NCBI RefSeq assembly: GCF_028416575.1 | Contig: NZ_JAMQKB010000012.1 | Location: 1 to 64,000 of the forward strand | DNA length: 64,000 nt | DNA from: Terrihalobacillus insolitus | GTDB taxonomy: Bacteria; Bacillota; Bacilli; Bacillales; Amphibacillaceae | Reading direction: 5' to 3' | Shown here: positions 6,075 through 15,171 of the stretch, in pieces | How the letters are laid out: each line of letters opens with the position of its first letter | Position numbering within the stretch: position 1 is the stretch's first letter | Position numbers and translations under genes: made by a program | Notes under the pieces: model-generated | The model's database searches: none | The model's input: only the letters and a program-made list of their open reading frames with translations | What the model was told of the DNA's origin: nothing

Positions 6075-8840
6075 TTAAAGATTTTTTTCTACAAATGATT
6101 TCATTTCCTCAAATGAAAGGAGAAGCTTCTTAAAAAGCTTTTCAGCACGACTCCAATTATTTTGTTTGGCTGATTGCTCAATGGCATTACTTAAAGAAAC
6201 CATTTGGGTAGCTTCTACAACTGCTGATGAACCTTTTAAACCATGGGCAGCTTTAGACGCTTGTTTGCTATCTTGCATTTGCAAATAATTTTGTAATTGG
6301 TCTAACAGTTCAGGAGTCGTTGTGACGAACACATTCAAAAATTCTTTTATTGCGTCGTTATCGTCTCCGTATACGCTTTTCAATTTTTCTAAATCAATCG
6401 GGGCTTCTGAGTTTTTCTCAGTGTGCTGGTCGTCAGTATTTTGCTCTTTTTTTAGCCATTTGCTAAGTATTTTCTCCAATAACTCAATAGTGACGGGCTT
6501 GCTGAGATAATCGTTCATGCCTGCCTGTAAATATCTTTCTTTATCCGTTTGCATGGCATTCGCTGTCATGGCGATAATTGTAATATGACGTTTCTCTCCT
6601 TGTATCTCACGGATTGCTTTTGTTGCTTCAATCCCATCCATTTCCGGCATTTGAATATCCATAAACACAATAGAATAGAAATGTTGATGGATCTTTTGAA
6701 TGGCTTCTTTTCCATTTGTAGCCGTGTCAACCGTGTAACCGAGTTTGTTCAATTGATAACGAGCAACTTTTTGATTTACAGGGTTATCTTCCACTAGCAA
6801 AATGAATGGACTATTGGCTTTCTGTTTTTTCGTTGGGTTCGGTGAATCGGATTGATTTGTATCGGTTATGGCATCGGGTGGATTACTAGCTGTAACGGAT
6901 TTAGCCTTTTGATTCATCAGTCCAACAATGCAATCCCGTAATTGTGTTTGTTTAACGGGTTTGTGCAGATAAGTAGTATAACCAGAACGTAATCTCTGTT
7001 TTGTTTTATCTTTGTCAGTGTTCGTTATAAGGATCATTTTTGTATCTGATAAGTCGGTATCTTTTTCAATGACTTCTGCAAACATAGAACTGTCCATTCC
7101 TGATTTACCTAAACTGACGATTGCTATATCAAAAGGACGTCCGTTATTAATCTTCTGTTTTAATGTAGATAAAGCGTCAATTCCATTCTCGGATTCACTA
7201 ATTGTTACTCGCCAAGAACTTAAATATTGTCTAAGAATTTCTAGTTCAGCCGGGTCGTCATCGGCAACAAGGATGTGGAAGGATTCCAATGTAGCACTGT
7301 TGGCATCATCTAGACTTTCTTCTGCTACGGATTTCACAACGTTAAATGGTAGGTTAAACCAAAAAGTGGCACCTTTACTCTTCTCGCTTTCTAATCCTAT
7401 TTCCCCACCCATTAATTCAACAAAACGCTTTGAAATTGCTAATCCGAGTCCGGTTCCTCCATACTCTCTTGTAGTTGACCCATCAGCCTGTACAAAGGGC
7501 TGGAACAATCGTCTCTCCTCTTCCGATGTAAGGCCGATACCTGTATCAACTACAGCGAAATGGATGGATACTTTTTCACTATGGGTTTTGGTTAGAACTG
7601 CCCGTATTACAACACTGCCTTGATCGGTAAATTTAATGGCATTATCGGTTAGATTTAATAAGATTTGCCTTAAACGTATGGGGTCACCAACTAACCGCTT
7701 AGGAATAGCAGGATCGATAAATGTTAACAAAGAGAGCTCCTTTGAACGGGCTTTCGATAATAGGATTTCTGCAATTCCCTCTATAAGCGAGGTTAGGCTA
7801 AAGGCAACTCGATCAATTTTCATTTTACCTGCTTCTATTTTTGAAAAATCAAGAATGTCATTAATGATCGTTAACAATGATTGAGCAGAATCATGAATGA
7901 TGTTTACCGATTCTTGTTGTTCCTCATCTAATGCTGTGTCACGTAAAAGATCTGTCATACCAATAATCCCATTCATCGGTGTTCGGATTTCATGACTCAT
8001 ATTGGCAAGAAACTGAGATTTCAAATCAGAGGCCTCCAGCGCCTGATCGCGGGCTTCGGCAAGGGCTTCTTCCATTCTTTTTCGGTCTGTCATATCGATT
8101 CCCGAACCGACGACTTCTTTTACATTCCCGTTTTCCATAATTGGGGAAAGTGATATATAAAGTGATTTTCCCAAGTACTCCATCTCGTAATTAGTATGAA
8201 GACCTTGGTATGCTTGTGTAAAGTGCGTTACTAACCGTTCAGCCAGCTCTTGATGATAGATGTCTGTTGGCTTTTTGTTGTATACTTTTTCAGTTGCCAT
8301 ATCAAGATCTTGCGCCAATTTTCCTTCTGATAAGGTGTATACAAAATTGCCATGATCATTTTTGTTATATTTAAAAACAAGACCTTGTAAATTTTTAACC
8401 GTATGGCGAAAATCATCCTGCAATGCTTGCTGCAATTTAGCTTCGGTTGCTTTTCTTTCCGTAATATCTTGAACAATACCGACAAAATGCATATGATCAC
8501 CAATTTTAAATTCAGTAACAGCAAGGTCCATTGGAAACGTAGATCCATCCTTTCGTTTTCCGACAACTTCACGTCCGATTCCAATGATTTTAGCAACCCC
8601 AGATTGCAAGTAGTTGTTAATGTATTTGTCGTGTTCACTTTTGTATGGTTCAGGCATAAGAATCTTGACATTCTTACCGATCACTTCATTAGAGGAATAG
8701 TTAAAGATGCTTTCGGCAGCTGGATTAAGCGATTCTATCATTCCGTTCTTGTCAATTGTAATGATCCCATCCAATACATTATCAAGCACTAGCTGTGCAA
8801 TTTGTTCTTTTTCTGATAAAGGGTAGTGTTGTTTGTCCAT
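6075..8840 (-). CDS. Hybrid sensor histidine kinase (PAS-PAS-HisKA-HATPase-REC-REC-HPt)
   Basis: A 921-residue soluble multidomain kinase without membrane segments. PAS domain at about 13-133 (FixL-like, ending DITERK), second PAS-like domain at 140-253, coiled linker, HisKA with HEIRTPM (His283), HATPase with DNAIKF, DTGIG and GGTGLGLAI, receiver 1 at about 521-640, receiver 2 at 678-795 with Asp728 in VFMDIQMPEMDG, and an HPt domain with HGLKGSS (His866). Receiver 1 has Ser576 where the phospho-acceptor Asp is expected. The second PAS is homologous to the one in the GGDEF-EAL protein at 34656. RBS AAGGAG before ATG. Likely a cytosolic redox or ligand sensor. Confidence 0.9.
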   Translation of the reverse strand: MDKQHYPLSEKEQIAQLVLDNVLDGIITIDKNGMIESLNPAAESIFNYSSNEVIGKNVKILMPEPYKSEHDKYINNYLQSGVAKIIGIGREVVGKRKDGSTFPMDLAVTEFKIGDHMHFVGIVQDITERKATEAKLQQALQDDFRHTVKNLQGLVFKYNKNDHGNFVYTLSEGKLAQDLDMATEKVYNKKPTDIYHQELAERLVTHFTQAYQGLHTNYEMEYLGKSLYISLSPIMENGNVKEVVGSGIDMTDRKRMEEALAEARDQALEASDLKSQFLANMSHEIRTPMNGIIGMTDLLRDTALDEEQQESVNIIHDSAQSLLTIINDILDFSKIEAGKMKIDRVAFSLTSLIEGIAEILLSKARSKELSLLTFIDPAIPKRLVGDPIRLRQILLNLTDNAIKFTDQGSVVIRAVLTKTHSEKVSIHFAVVDTGIGLTSEEERRLFQPFVQADGSTTREYGGTGLGLAISKRFVELMGGEIGLESEKSKGATFWFNLPFNVVKSVAEESLDDANSATLESFHILVADDDPAELEILRQYLSSWRVTISESENGIDALSTLKQKINNGRPFDIAIVSLGKSGMDSSMFAEVIEKDTDLSDTKMILITNTDKDKTKQRLRSGYTTYLHKPVKQTQLRDCIVGLMNQKAKSVTASNPPDAITDTNQSDSPNPTKKQKANSPFILLVEDNPVNQKVARYQLNKLGYTVDTATNGKEAIQKIHQHFYSIVFMDIQMPEMDGIEATKAIREIQGEKRHITIIAMTANAMQTDKERYLQAGMNDYLSKPVTIELLEKILSKWLKKEQNTDDQHTEKNSEAPIDLEKLKSVYGDDNDAIKEFLNVFVTTTPELLDQLQNYLQMQDSKQASKAAHGLKGSSAVVEATQMVSLSNAIEQSAKQNNWSRAEKLFKKLLLSFEEMKSFVEKNL

Positions 8841-9041
8841 TATCTTTATCTCCTTGCTATTAGATAATTCTATTCTTCTATTCTACAACAGATAAAAATG
8901 TAAGAAAACCTGTTTCACAATGTTCAAGGTAGAGTAGCGCTCCCTTCATTTGCACTACTCTTAAATAGGTTCTAGAGCTGTCAGTGAAATCCTGGACGAA
9001 TCAATATGTGTTATATTAATTCTCATTTTTAAAATAACTTG

Positions 9042-9069
9042 TTGACAACTGAATGATTCGTGTTATGAT
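9042..9069 (+). promoter_or_regulatory. Sigma-A-type promoter of the tenA operon
   Basis: TTGACA at 9042-9047 and TATGAT at 9064-9069 with a 16-base spacer, about 40 bases before the TPP riboswitch. Confidence 0.6.
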
Positions 9070-9109
9070 TGCAAGTAAATACGATTTAATAAGTAAATAT
9101 AATAATATT

Positions 9110-9227
9110 TCCACTAGGGGGACCTTCCTTAGGCAATCAAGTTGCTTATTGATGAAAGGTTGAGATTAAAGTAAAACTTTAAGACCCTTAGAACCTGATC
9201 TGGTTTAAACCAGCGTAGGGAAGTGGA
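9110..9227 (+). promoter_or_regulatory. TPP riboswitch (THI element) of the tenA operon
   Basis: Conserved TPP aptamer parts in order: CCACTAGGGGG, GAGATTAAAG in the CUGAGA position (read here TTGAGAT), ACCCTTAGAACCTGATCTGG, and AGCGTAGGGAAGTGG. CCACT at 9111 pairs with AGTGG at 9222 as P1. It is followed by an intrinsic terminator and then tenA, so thiamine pyrophosphate should cause premature termination. Confidence 0.95.
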
Positions 9228-9264
9228 GTTGCGGATTACATATGAATGATATGAAGTATGTTCC

Positions 9265-9306
9265 AAAGCCACTTTCTCTATGCTTAGAAGAGAAAGTGGC
9301 TTTTTC
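9265..9306 (+). terminator. Riboswitch-controlled terminator before tenA
   Basis: AAAGCCACTTTCTCT at 9265-9279 pairs perfectly with AGAGAAAGTGGCTTT at 9289-9303, followed by T residues. This is the expression platform of the TPP riboswitch. Confidence 0.9.
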
Positions 9307-9338
9307 TGTACTGCTTAATAAAAAAAGGAGGCTGTTTC

Positions 9339-10019
9339 ATGACATTTTCAACGTATTTAAGAAAGGAAACCGACCCGATTTGGCAAGCGAGCTTTGATCA
9401 CCCTTTTGTTAAAGGAATTGGTGATGGGACATTACCATTAGAATGTTTCCGCTATTACGTACAGCAAGATGCCTACTATCTATCTCATTTTGCAAGGGTG
9501 CAAGCTTTAGGTGCGGCAAGGGCGAATGATTTCGAAACAACAAACAGCATGGCGGCACATGCACAGGGAACCTATGAAGCAGAAATGGCGTTGCATCAAA
9601 ACTTTTTCAAACTACTCGGTGTGACAGATGAGGAACGGGACAATTTTAAACCTTCACCAACGGCATATGCCTACACGTCCCATCTTTATCGAGCCGCGTA
9701 TCAAGGACATTTAGGTGATATTATTTCCGCGATATTACCTTGCTACTGGCTTTATTATGAAATAGGGGAAAGGCTACAAAACTGTTCACCTGAAGAAAAG
9801 GTATACCAAGAGTGGATTGCAGCTTATGGGGGTGAATGGTTTCGGACACTTGTTGAGGAACAAATAAACCGATTGGATTCAATAGCTGAAACGGTAACAG
9901 AAATGGATCGTGATCAGATGAAAGAACATTTTACCATCAGCTGTCAATATGAATATGGATTCTGGGATATGGCTTATAGATTAGAAGAATGGCCAGTCCA
10001 AGCTATTTCAACAAAGTAG
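9339..10019 (+). CDS. tenA: Aminopyrimidine aminohydrolase TenA
   Basis: 226 residues, full length for TenA. Active-site residues known from the B. subtilis enzyme are all present: Asp44 in VQQDAYY, Cys135 in AILPCYWLYY and Glu205 in CQYEYGFW. The enzyme hydrolyses aminomethyl-pyrimidine, a breakdown product of thiamine, to the pyrimidine HMP for re-use. It heads an operon with the ykoEDC transporter, which supplies such pyrimidines, and is controlled by the upstream TPP riboswitch. Good RBS AAAGGAGG. Confidence 0.96.
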   Translation: MTFSTYLRKETDPIWQASFDHPFVKGIGDGTLPLECFRYYVQQDAYYLSHFARVQALGAARANDFETTNSMAAHAQGTYEAEMALHQNFFKLLGVTDEERDNFKPSPTAYAYTSHLYRAAYQGHLGDIISAILPCYWLYYEIGERLQNCSPEEKVYQEWIAAYGGEWFRTLVEEQINRLDSIAETVTEMDRDQMKEHFTISCQYEYGFWDMAYRLEEWPVQAISTK

Positions 10020-10045
10020 AAAAATAGAATGGAGGTTTTCTAAGC

Positions 10046-10624
10046 ATGCAGAAAGGGTTAAAGCTGACGGATATATTAGTAACCATTATTATTGCGCTTA
10101 TTTTTAGTGTTATTTATAAGCTGTGGGGTCCACTATATGGTATTGTATCAACGTTTGGTATTCAATTGGAGCAGCTGATTTATGGTATGTGGTTTATCGC
10201 GGCTACTGTCGCTTATTTAATAATTCGAAAACCAGGTGTTGCACTACTGGCAGAGGTTGCTGCTGCAAATGGAGAGTTTATTTTTGGCGGCGAATGGGGT
10301 GTCGCGACCTTAGTATTCGGTTTAGGTCAAGGTTTAGCAGCTGAACTTGTGTTTATGGCATTTAGATACAAAAGGTATGATGTGATGACCGTATCTTTAG
10401 CAGCCGTTGCTTCGGGTATTGCCTCTATTTTCATCGATTACTATTACAGTTATATTGGTGATCTTGCCCTATGGAACTTGTTCCTTATGATCGGATTTAG
10501 GTTAACGGGATCTATTCTTATCGCTGGTCTATTTGCTTATTTCATTGTTCAGGCATTGGAGAAAACGCAGGTAACGAATCTTGTTCGACCAGCTTCAAGT
10601 GATGACTATAAGGCTTTAGACTAA
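10046..10624 (+). CDS. ykoE: ECF transporter substrate-binding component YkoE
   Basis: 192 residues with five to six hydrophobic helices and the small, soluble-loop-poor layout of ECF S components. It has features of the YkoE family (GIVSTFGIQLEQLIYGMWFI region, AAANGEFIFGGEWG) and sits between tenA and ykoD. YkoE binds a thiamine-related pyrimidine (hydroxymethylpyrimidine or its precursor) in the membrane; the ATPase YkoD and the coupling protein YkoC complete the transporter. GGAGG precedes the ATG. Confidence 0.9.
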   Translation: MQKGLKLTDILVTIIIALIFSVIYKLWGPLYGIVSTFGIQLEQLIYGMWFIAATVAYLIIRKPGVALLAEVAAANGEFIFGGEWGVATLVFGLGQGLAAELVFMAFRYKRYDVMTVSLAAVASGIASIFIDYYYSYIGDLALWNLFLMIGFRLTGSILIAGLFAYFIVQALEKTQVTNLVRPASSDDYKALD

Positions 10625-10631
10625 GTTTGGG

Positions 10632-12161
10632 GTGGAACGATTGGAAACAATAGCCAGTGTCCAAAATGTACGGTTAAAATTCCCTGGAGCGGATTCCCTG
10701 TTATTCAGGGATTTCTCTCTTTCGTTTCAAAAAGGGGAAAAAGTACTAATAGTAGGGCCTTCGGGTTCGGGTAAATCTACTCTTTTACAAGTGTTAACAG
10801 GACTCATTCCCAATTCGGTGGAAATACCGATAAAGGCGGATGACATAAAGATTCCGTCCTCTTGGGGGTTTTTGTTTCAAGATCCAGATACACAATTTTG
10901 TATGCCGTATGTGGACGAAGAAATCGCGTTTGTTCTAGAGAATCTTCAAATTCCACGTGAAGAAATGCAGAAGTATATACGTTACTATTTAGAACAAGTA
11001 GGGTTGGAATTTGACGACATCCATACGAAGATTCAAACGCTATCTGGCGGAATGAAACAACGTCTAGCGATTGCATCTGTTCTTGCCCTTGAGTCGGATA
11101 CATTGTTTCTTGATGAGCCAACGGCAATGCTCGATCCTGAAGGAACAGAAGAAGTCTGGCAAACGTTAAAAAAAGTAGGAAAAGAAAAAACATTGGTGAT
11201 TGTGGAACATAAACTTGACCATGTAATCGATTTTGTAGACCGATTCATTTTGCTTGGAAAAAATGGTGAGATTATTGCTGATGGACGAACACAAGAGATC
11301 TTTCATTTATACAAAGATGTGTTGAGGGAAGAGGGCATTTGGTATCCTGGTGTATGGCAGGATTACACTGAGCAACATCGCCGACAAACGCCAAAAAGTG
11401 ATGTTGGTGGAAAAAACCCCGTTCTTTCTTTAAACCATTTTTCTGGTTACAGAGGAAAGAACAAAAGAATTGAAGTGGAGAATTTGGATGTTTTTCCTGG
11501 AGAGTGGATAACGGTACTCGGTCATAATGGTGCTGGGAAAAGCACGCTTTTACACGCCTTAATGGATTTAATCAAATCAAAAGGTTCTTATCAAATTTTG
11601 GGAAAAGACGCAAATAAAATAAAAAAGCTTAGCGATTATGTTGCCTTTGTATTTCAGAATCCTGAATTCCAATTTGTTACTAATGCGGTATATGACGAAA
11701 TTGCGTATACTTTACAGCTTGAGAATGAGAATCCTGATAAAGTGTCAGAACGGGTAGATGGATTATTACGATCTTTTCATTTAGCAAAACAGAAACAAAA
11801 CCATCCGTATCAACTGTCAATGGGTCAAAAGCGAAGGCTTAGTGTTGCTGCAGCTATTGTGAAGGAGCAACCGATCTTGTTATTGGATGAACCTACTTTT
11901 GGTCAGGATGCTAAAAACACGTTTGCTATTTTAGAGTTGTTAGACGACTTAAGAGCACAAGGAATAGCGATTATAATGGTTACCCATGATATCAACATTG
12001 TTGAGCACTTTGCGACAAGGGTTTGGTACATAGACAAGGGGATACTCGTTCATGATTGTGCTGCTACTCCGTACGTTGAAGCAATGAACGACTGTCGTTT
12101 AGGGGGTCAACCAGATGCAAATGGACTTTTCTTATCGAGAAACATGGCTCCACAAAATTAA
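10632..12161 (+). CDS. ykoD: ECF transporter ATPase YkoD, two fused ATPase domains
   Basis: 509 residues made of two ABC ATPase halves. The first has Walker A GPSGSGKST, Q-loop FQDPDTQF and signature LSGGMKQR; the second has GHNGAGKST, FQNPEFQF and the variant signature LSMGQKRR. The FQDP/FQNP Q-loops are typical of ECF-type ATPases. The fusion replaces the separate EcfA/EcfA' pair, as in B. subtilis YkoD. The start is GTG 10632 or TTG 10641; GGGG upstream suits the second better. It overlaps ykoC by 47 bases. Confidence 0.93.
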   Translation: MERLETIASVQNVRLKFPGADSLLFRDFSLSFQKGEKVLIVGPSGSGKSTLLQVLTGLIPNSVEIPIKADDIKIPSSWGFLFQDPDTQFCMPYVDEEIAFVLENLQIPREEMQKYIRYYLEQVGLEFDDIHTKIQTLSGGMKQRLAIASVLALESDTLFLDEPTAMLDPEGTEEVWQTLKKVGKEKTLVIVEHKLDHVIDFVDRFILLGKNGEIIADGRTQEIFHLYKDVLREEGIWYPGVWQDYTEQHRRQTPKSDVGGKNPVLSLNHFSGYRGKNKRIEVENLDVFPGEWITVLGHNGAGKSTLLHALMDLIKSKGSYQILGKDANKIKKLSDYVAFVFQNPEFQFVTNAVYDEIAYTLQLENENPDKVSERVDGLLRSFHLAKQKQNHPYQLSMGQKRRLSVAAAIVKEQPILLLDEPTFGQDAKNTFAILELLDDLRAQGIAIIMVTHDINIVEHFATRVWYIDKGILVHDCAATPYVEAMNDCRLGGQPDANGLFLSRNMAPQN

Positions 12162-12918
12162 TCCAAGCTTAAAGCTTCTAGTTGTTGTCATTTTGTTCAT
12201 TCATATACTATCTATTAATAACATAAACTTTATCATTACGTATACGGTCGGAGCTCTTGTTCTTTATATGTGCTGTACTGGTCACTCATCGAAAAATCTA
12301 TTCCTTATTTCAATTCCATTCCTCTTTATTTTTTTAACCTCGTCTACATCGATGATTTTCTTTGGAAAAGGAGATGTGACTTGGTTCAAATGGGGGCTCA
12401 TTGATATTACGGAGGAAAGTTTTTTTCGAGGTTTACATTTAGGTTTTCGGGGGATCTTGTTTGCGATATTAGGAATTGTTTTTTCCTTAACAACAAGACC
12501 AGTTTTGTTGTTTTATTCACTCATGCAACAAGTTAAGTTGAAACCGAAATTTGCTTATAGCTTTATGGCTGCGGTACGATTAATCCCGATTATTGTAGAA
12601 GAGATGCAAACATTGCGTTATGCATTAAAGGTACGAGGTGTGGAAGGTCAAAAGGGGATACTTGGTTTTTATAATAAACTTACTGCTTACTCCATTCCAT
12701 TGCTTTCACAAAGTATAAGAAGAGCCCACCGAATTGCTGTCGCTATGGAAGCAAAACGTTTTTCTGATTCAACATATAGAACGTATTATTACAAAATCGG
12801 TTTTTCTAAATTTGATGTCCTATTTGTACTGTACTTTATTCTGGTAATAGTAGTTTCCTATTTCACTTCCATCTATTTACCTTACTTTTCTATTCAAGAC
12901 GTTCGTTATTTTAATTAA
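12115..12918 (+). CDS. ykoC: ECF transporter transmembrane coupling component YkoC
   Basis: 267 residues with about six hydrophobic helices. The Y-R-E-T-W-L-H-K-I-N-P-S-L-K-L start is the family hallmark, and the coupling helices carry AAVRLIPIIVEE and VAMEAKRF, matching the A-R-G-like motifs that contact the ATPase. The first ATG lies within the end of ykoD, giving translational coupling. Together with YkoE and YkoD it forms a thiamine-precursor importer. A spacer with a second TPP riboswitch follows. Confidence 0.92.
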   Translation: MQMDFSYRETWLHKINPSLKLLVVVILFIHILSINNINFIITYTVGALVLYMCCTGHSSKNLFLISIPFLFIFLTSSTSMIFFGKGDVTWFKWGLIDITEESFFRGLHLGFRGILFAILGIVFSLTTRPVLLFYSLMQQVKLKPKFAYSFMAAVRLIPIIVEEMQTLRYALKVRGVEGQKGILGFYNKLTAYSIPLLSQSIRRAHRIAVAMEAKRFSDSTYRTYYYKIGFSKFDVLFVLYFILVIVVSYFTSIYLPYFSIQDVRYFN

Positions 12919-13008
12919 TGTAGAGGAAGTAATGGATAGATAGGAATGTAAACGATTTTGTTTTAGTCGTTAAAGACGTATGTTATAATGTAGATATAAA
13001 TGCATAGC

Positions 13009-13118
13009 AAACACTAGGGGAGTCCTATAAGTGTGTGTTCAACCTCTTATAAAAGACTGAGATGGAATTGCCAGACCCTTTGCACCTGATCTAGGTAGAA
13101 CTAGCGTAGGGAAGTGGA
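13009..13118 (+). promoter_or_regulatory. TPP riboswitch of the tenI-thiOSGF operon
   Basis: Aptamer parts in order: CACTAGGGGAG, CTGAGATGG, ACCCTTTGCACCTGATCTAG and AGCGTAGGGAAGTGG. A TATAAT box lies at 12984-12989, about 20 bases before the aptamer; its -35 is weak. An intrinsic terminator follows at 13138. Confidence 0.96.
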
Positions 13119-13137
13119 GTATGTAAGCGATATTCGA

Positions 13138-13168
13138 AACCACTCCAATGCTGGGGTGTTTTTTTTAA
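13138..13168 (+). terminator. Riboswitch-controlled terminator before tenI
   Basis: CCACTCC and the pairing GGGGTG arm flank a short loop, followed by eight T residues. It lies between the TPP aptamer and tenI. Confidence 0.85.
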
Positions 13169-13188
13169 TTTTAAGAGGTGGATAACTG

Positions 13189-13794
13189 ATGAAAAAAGGT
13201 ACTCTACATGTTTTGTCAAATGGAAAACAACAGCCTGAACAATTAGCAGAAATTGCTGGTAGGATCCACCCTTATGTTGATGCCATCCATATTCGTGAAA
13301 AGACGAAAACTGCAAAGGAAATATATGAATTAGCGGCATTATTGCTTAAGCATCAAGTGCCGCCAACGAAAGTATTCATCAATGACAGGGTTGATATTGC
13401 ATACGTATTAAAGACTGGAGGGGTTCATCTTGCATATCATTCCTTACCTCCAGATGTAGTTAAAAGGAAGTTTCCTAGCCTAAAAGTAGGATGTTCCGTT
13501 CATTCCATCAATGAGGCTCAAAAAGCGCAAGAACAAGGTTCGAATTACGTATTTTTTGGCCATGTTTTCCCTACACAGTCAAAGCCAGACATCGTTCCGC
13601 GTGGGTTAGAGCAGTTGGCGCTTACTTGCAGTTCCGTATCTATTCCAGTACTTGCAATCGGTGGCATAAAACCAGCAAATGTTCGAGAAGCGATAGAGAA
13701 GGGTGCAGCAGGGGTTGCTGTGATGTCAGGGGTGCTCGATGCAGAAGACCCATTAGAAGCAGTCAAACAATATCATCTAAAACTAACAAACTAG
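13189..13794 (+). CDS. tenI: Thiazole tautomerase TenI
   Basis: 201 residues, a ThiE-like (beta/alpha)8 barrel. TenI isomerises the thiazole carboxylate phosphate made by ThiG to its aromatic form. Seen features: HIREK near residue 35, VFINDRVDIA, GVHLAYHSLP, YVFFGHVFPTQSKPD, and phosphate-binding IGGIKPANV and GVAVMSGV. The His in HVFPTQSK corresponds to the catalytic His122 of B. subtilis TenI, which separates it from true ThiE. First gene of the second thiamine operon. Confidence 0.93.
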   Translation: MKKGTLHVLSNGKQQPEQLAEIAGRIHPYVDAIHIREKTKTAKEIYELAALLLKHQVPPTKVFINDRVDIAYVLKTGGVHLAYHSLPPDVVKRKFPSLKVGCSVHSINEAQKAQEQGSNYVFFGHVFPTQSKPDIVPRGLEQLALTCSSVSIPVLAIGGIKPANVREAIEKGAAGVAVMSGVLDAEDPLEAVKQYHLKLTN

Positions 13795-13827
13795 TAATAA
13801 ACATGCGAACGAGAGGAGGTAACGTTA

Positions 13828-14952
13828 ATGGAAAATATGTATGATGCGATCATAGTTGGAGGCGGTGTCATTGGCGGTGCTATCGCTTATAGCCTTGCTA
13901 AAAGAGGGAAGAAGGTTCTTTTGCTAGAAAAAGACCGACTCGCTAACAAAGCGTCAGGAGCAGCTGCTGGGATGTTAGCAGCCCAAGCGGAATTAGACGA
14001 GGATGGGCCACTTTTTCAATTAGCAAAAAAAAGCAGAGACCTGTTCCCGGCTCTTAAAAAAGACATAAAAGAGTTAAGTGGAATCGATATTGGGTTGATC
14101 AACAAGGGAATGTTAAAGATAGCTTTAACAAAACAGGAAGAGCAAGAGTATAAACGAATTATAGCCATTCAACAGCGTGCCGGTGAGCAGGTACAATGGC
14201 TGACTGGTGAGGAAGCAAGGGAAAAAGAGCCAGCATTGTCTAATACTGTATTGGGAGCAATGTATATAGAAAAGGATGGACAGGTGGAAGCACCTCAGTT
14301 GACATTAGGATTTTTAAAGTCTGCGGCAGCACTTGGTGTCGTGATCAAGGAGCATATAGAGGTGCAATCTTTCCATTATGAAAATGGGAATGTTGCAGGT
14401 GTGATCACAAATGAAGGGGATTTTATAAGTAATAACGTAATTGTCGCAGGTGGCGCTTGGAGTAACAAGCTACTTCAAGACTCAGAGCTCAAACTTGAAG
14501 CCTACCCAGTCAAAGGAGAATGTTTTTCAGTTTGTACGCACCGCCCACTATTTTCAAGTACTATTTTTTCGCATGGATGTTACCTTGTTCCTAAACAAGG
14601 CGGTCGGATCATTGTCGGGGCAACCGTTATTCCAAAAACATTTGATCAGAGCGTGACAGTGGACGGGATTTCCCTCTTAATTGAAAGGGCAAAAAGCTTA
14701 GTACCTTCTATTGGAGAAGCGGAATGGGAGAAAGTGTGGGCTGGTATTCGCCCCCAAACTGCAGATGGACTTCCATACTTGGGGGAACATCCAACGTGTA
14801 AGGGTCTATTTGTTGCGACAGGACATTTTAGAAATGGGATCTTACTGTCTGCAATCACAGGTGAAGTCGTTAGTGATCTAGTTGAAGATAAACCGACCGA
14901 AATGGATTTAACTCCATTTCGATTAGACCGTATGAGTGAGATCTTAACTTAA
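13828..14952 (+). CDS. thiO: Glycine oxidase ThiO
   Basis: 374 residues, FAD-dependent D-amino-acid-oxidase family. The N-terminal dinucleotide-binding motif is DAIIVGGGVIGGAIAYSLA, and the C-terminal FAD motif is YLGEHP...GLFVATGHFRNGILLS. It oxidises glycine to dehydroglycine (iminoacetate), the C2-N unit of the thiazole ring, using oxygen. ATG 13828 follows GAGGAGG. The gene sits between tenI and thiS as in B. subtilis. The use of ThiO rather than ThiH fits an aerobic organism. Confidence 0.95.
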   Translation: MENMYDAIIVGGGVIGGAIAYSLAKRGKKVLLLEKDRLANKASGAAAGMLAAQAELDEDGPLFQLAKKSRDLFPALKKDIKELSGIDIGLINKGMLKIALTKQEEQEYKRIIAIQQRAGEQVQWLTGEEAREKEPALSNTVLGAMYIEKDGQVEAPQLTLGFLKSAAALGVVIKEHIEVQSFHYENGNVAGVITNEGDFISNNVIVAGGAWSNKLLQDSELKLEAYPVKGECFSVCTHRPLFSSTIFSHGCYLVPKQGGRIIVGATVIPKTFDQSVTVDGISLLIERAKSLVPSIGEAEWEKVWAGIRPQTADGLPYLGEHPTCKGLFVATGHFRNGILLSAITGEVVSDLVEDKPTEMDLTPFRLDRMSEILT

Positions 14953-14965
14953 GGGGGAGTGGAAG

Positions 14966-15169
14966 GTGGAGTTAGTCATTAATGGAGACAAAATAGACGT
15001 GCCAGATACAGTAGAAACAGTAGACAATCTTATACAGCATTTTGGATTAAGCGAAAAAGTAGTTATTGTTGAACAGAATCAAATAATAGTAGAAAAGGGA
15101 TCACATCAAGAGACAAAACTTTGTAATGGGGATAAAATTGAGTTAGTTCATTTCGTAGGAGGCGGTTGA
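14966..15169 (+). CDS. thiS: Sulfur carrier protein ThiS
   Basis: 67 residues, ubiquitin-like fold, ending in V-G-G-G; the terminal Gly-Gly is adenylated by ThiF and converted to the thiocarboxylate that donates sulfur for the thiazole. GTG start at 14966 preceded by GGGGGAG. Its stop overlaps the thiG leader, so expression is coupled. Confidence 0.95.
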   Translation: MELVINGDKIDVPDTVETVDNLIQHFGLSEKVVIVEQNQIIVEKGSHQETKLCNGDKIELVHFVGGG

Positions 15170-15171
15170 TT

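Noticed and set aside
7012-7623. 203-residue open frame opposite the hybrid kinase gene
   Set aside because: Antisense shadow; the kinase frame has clear domains throughout and this one has none.
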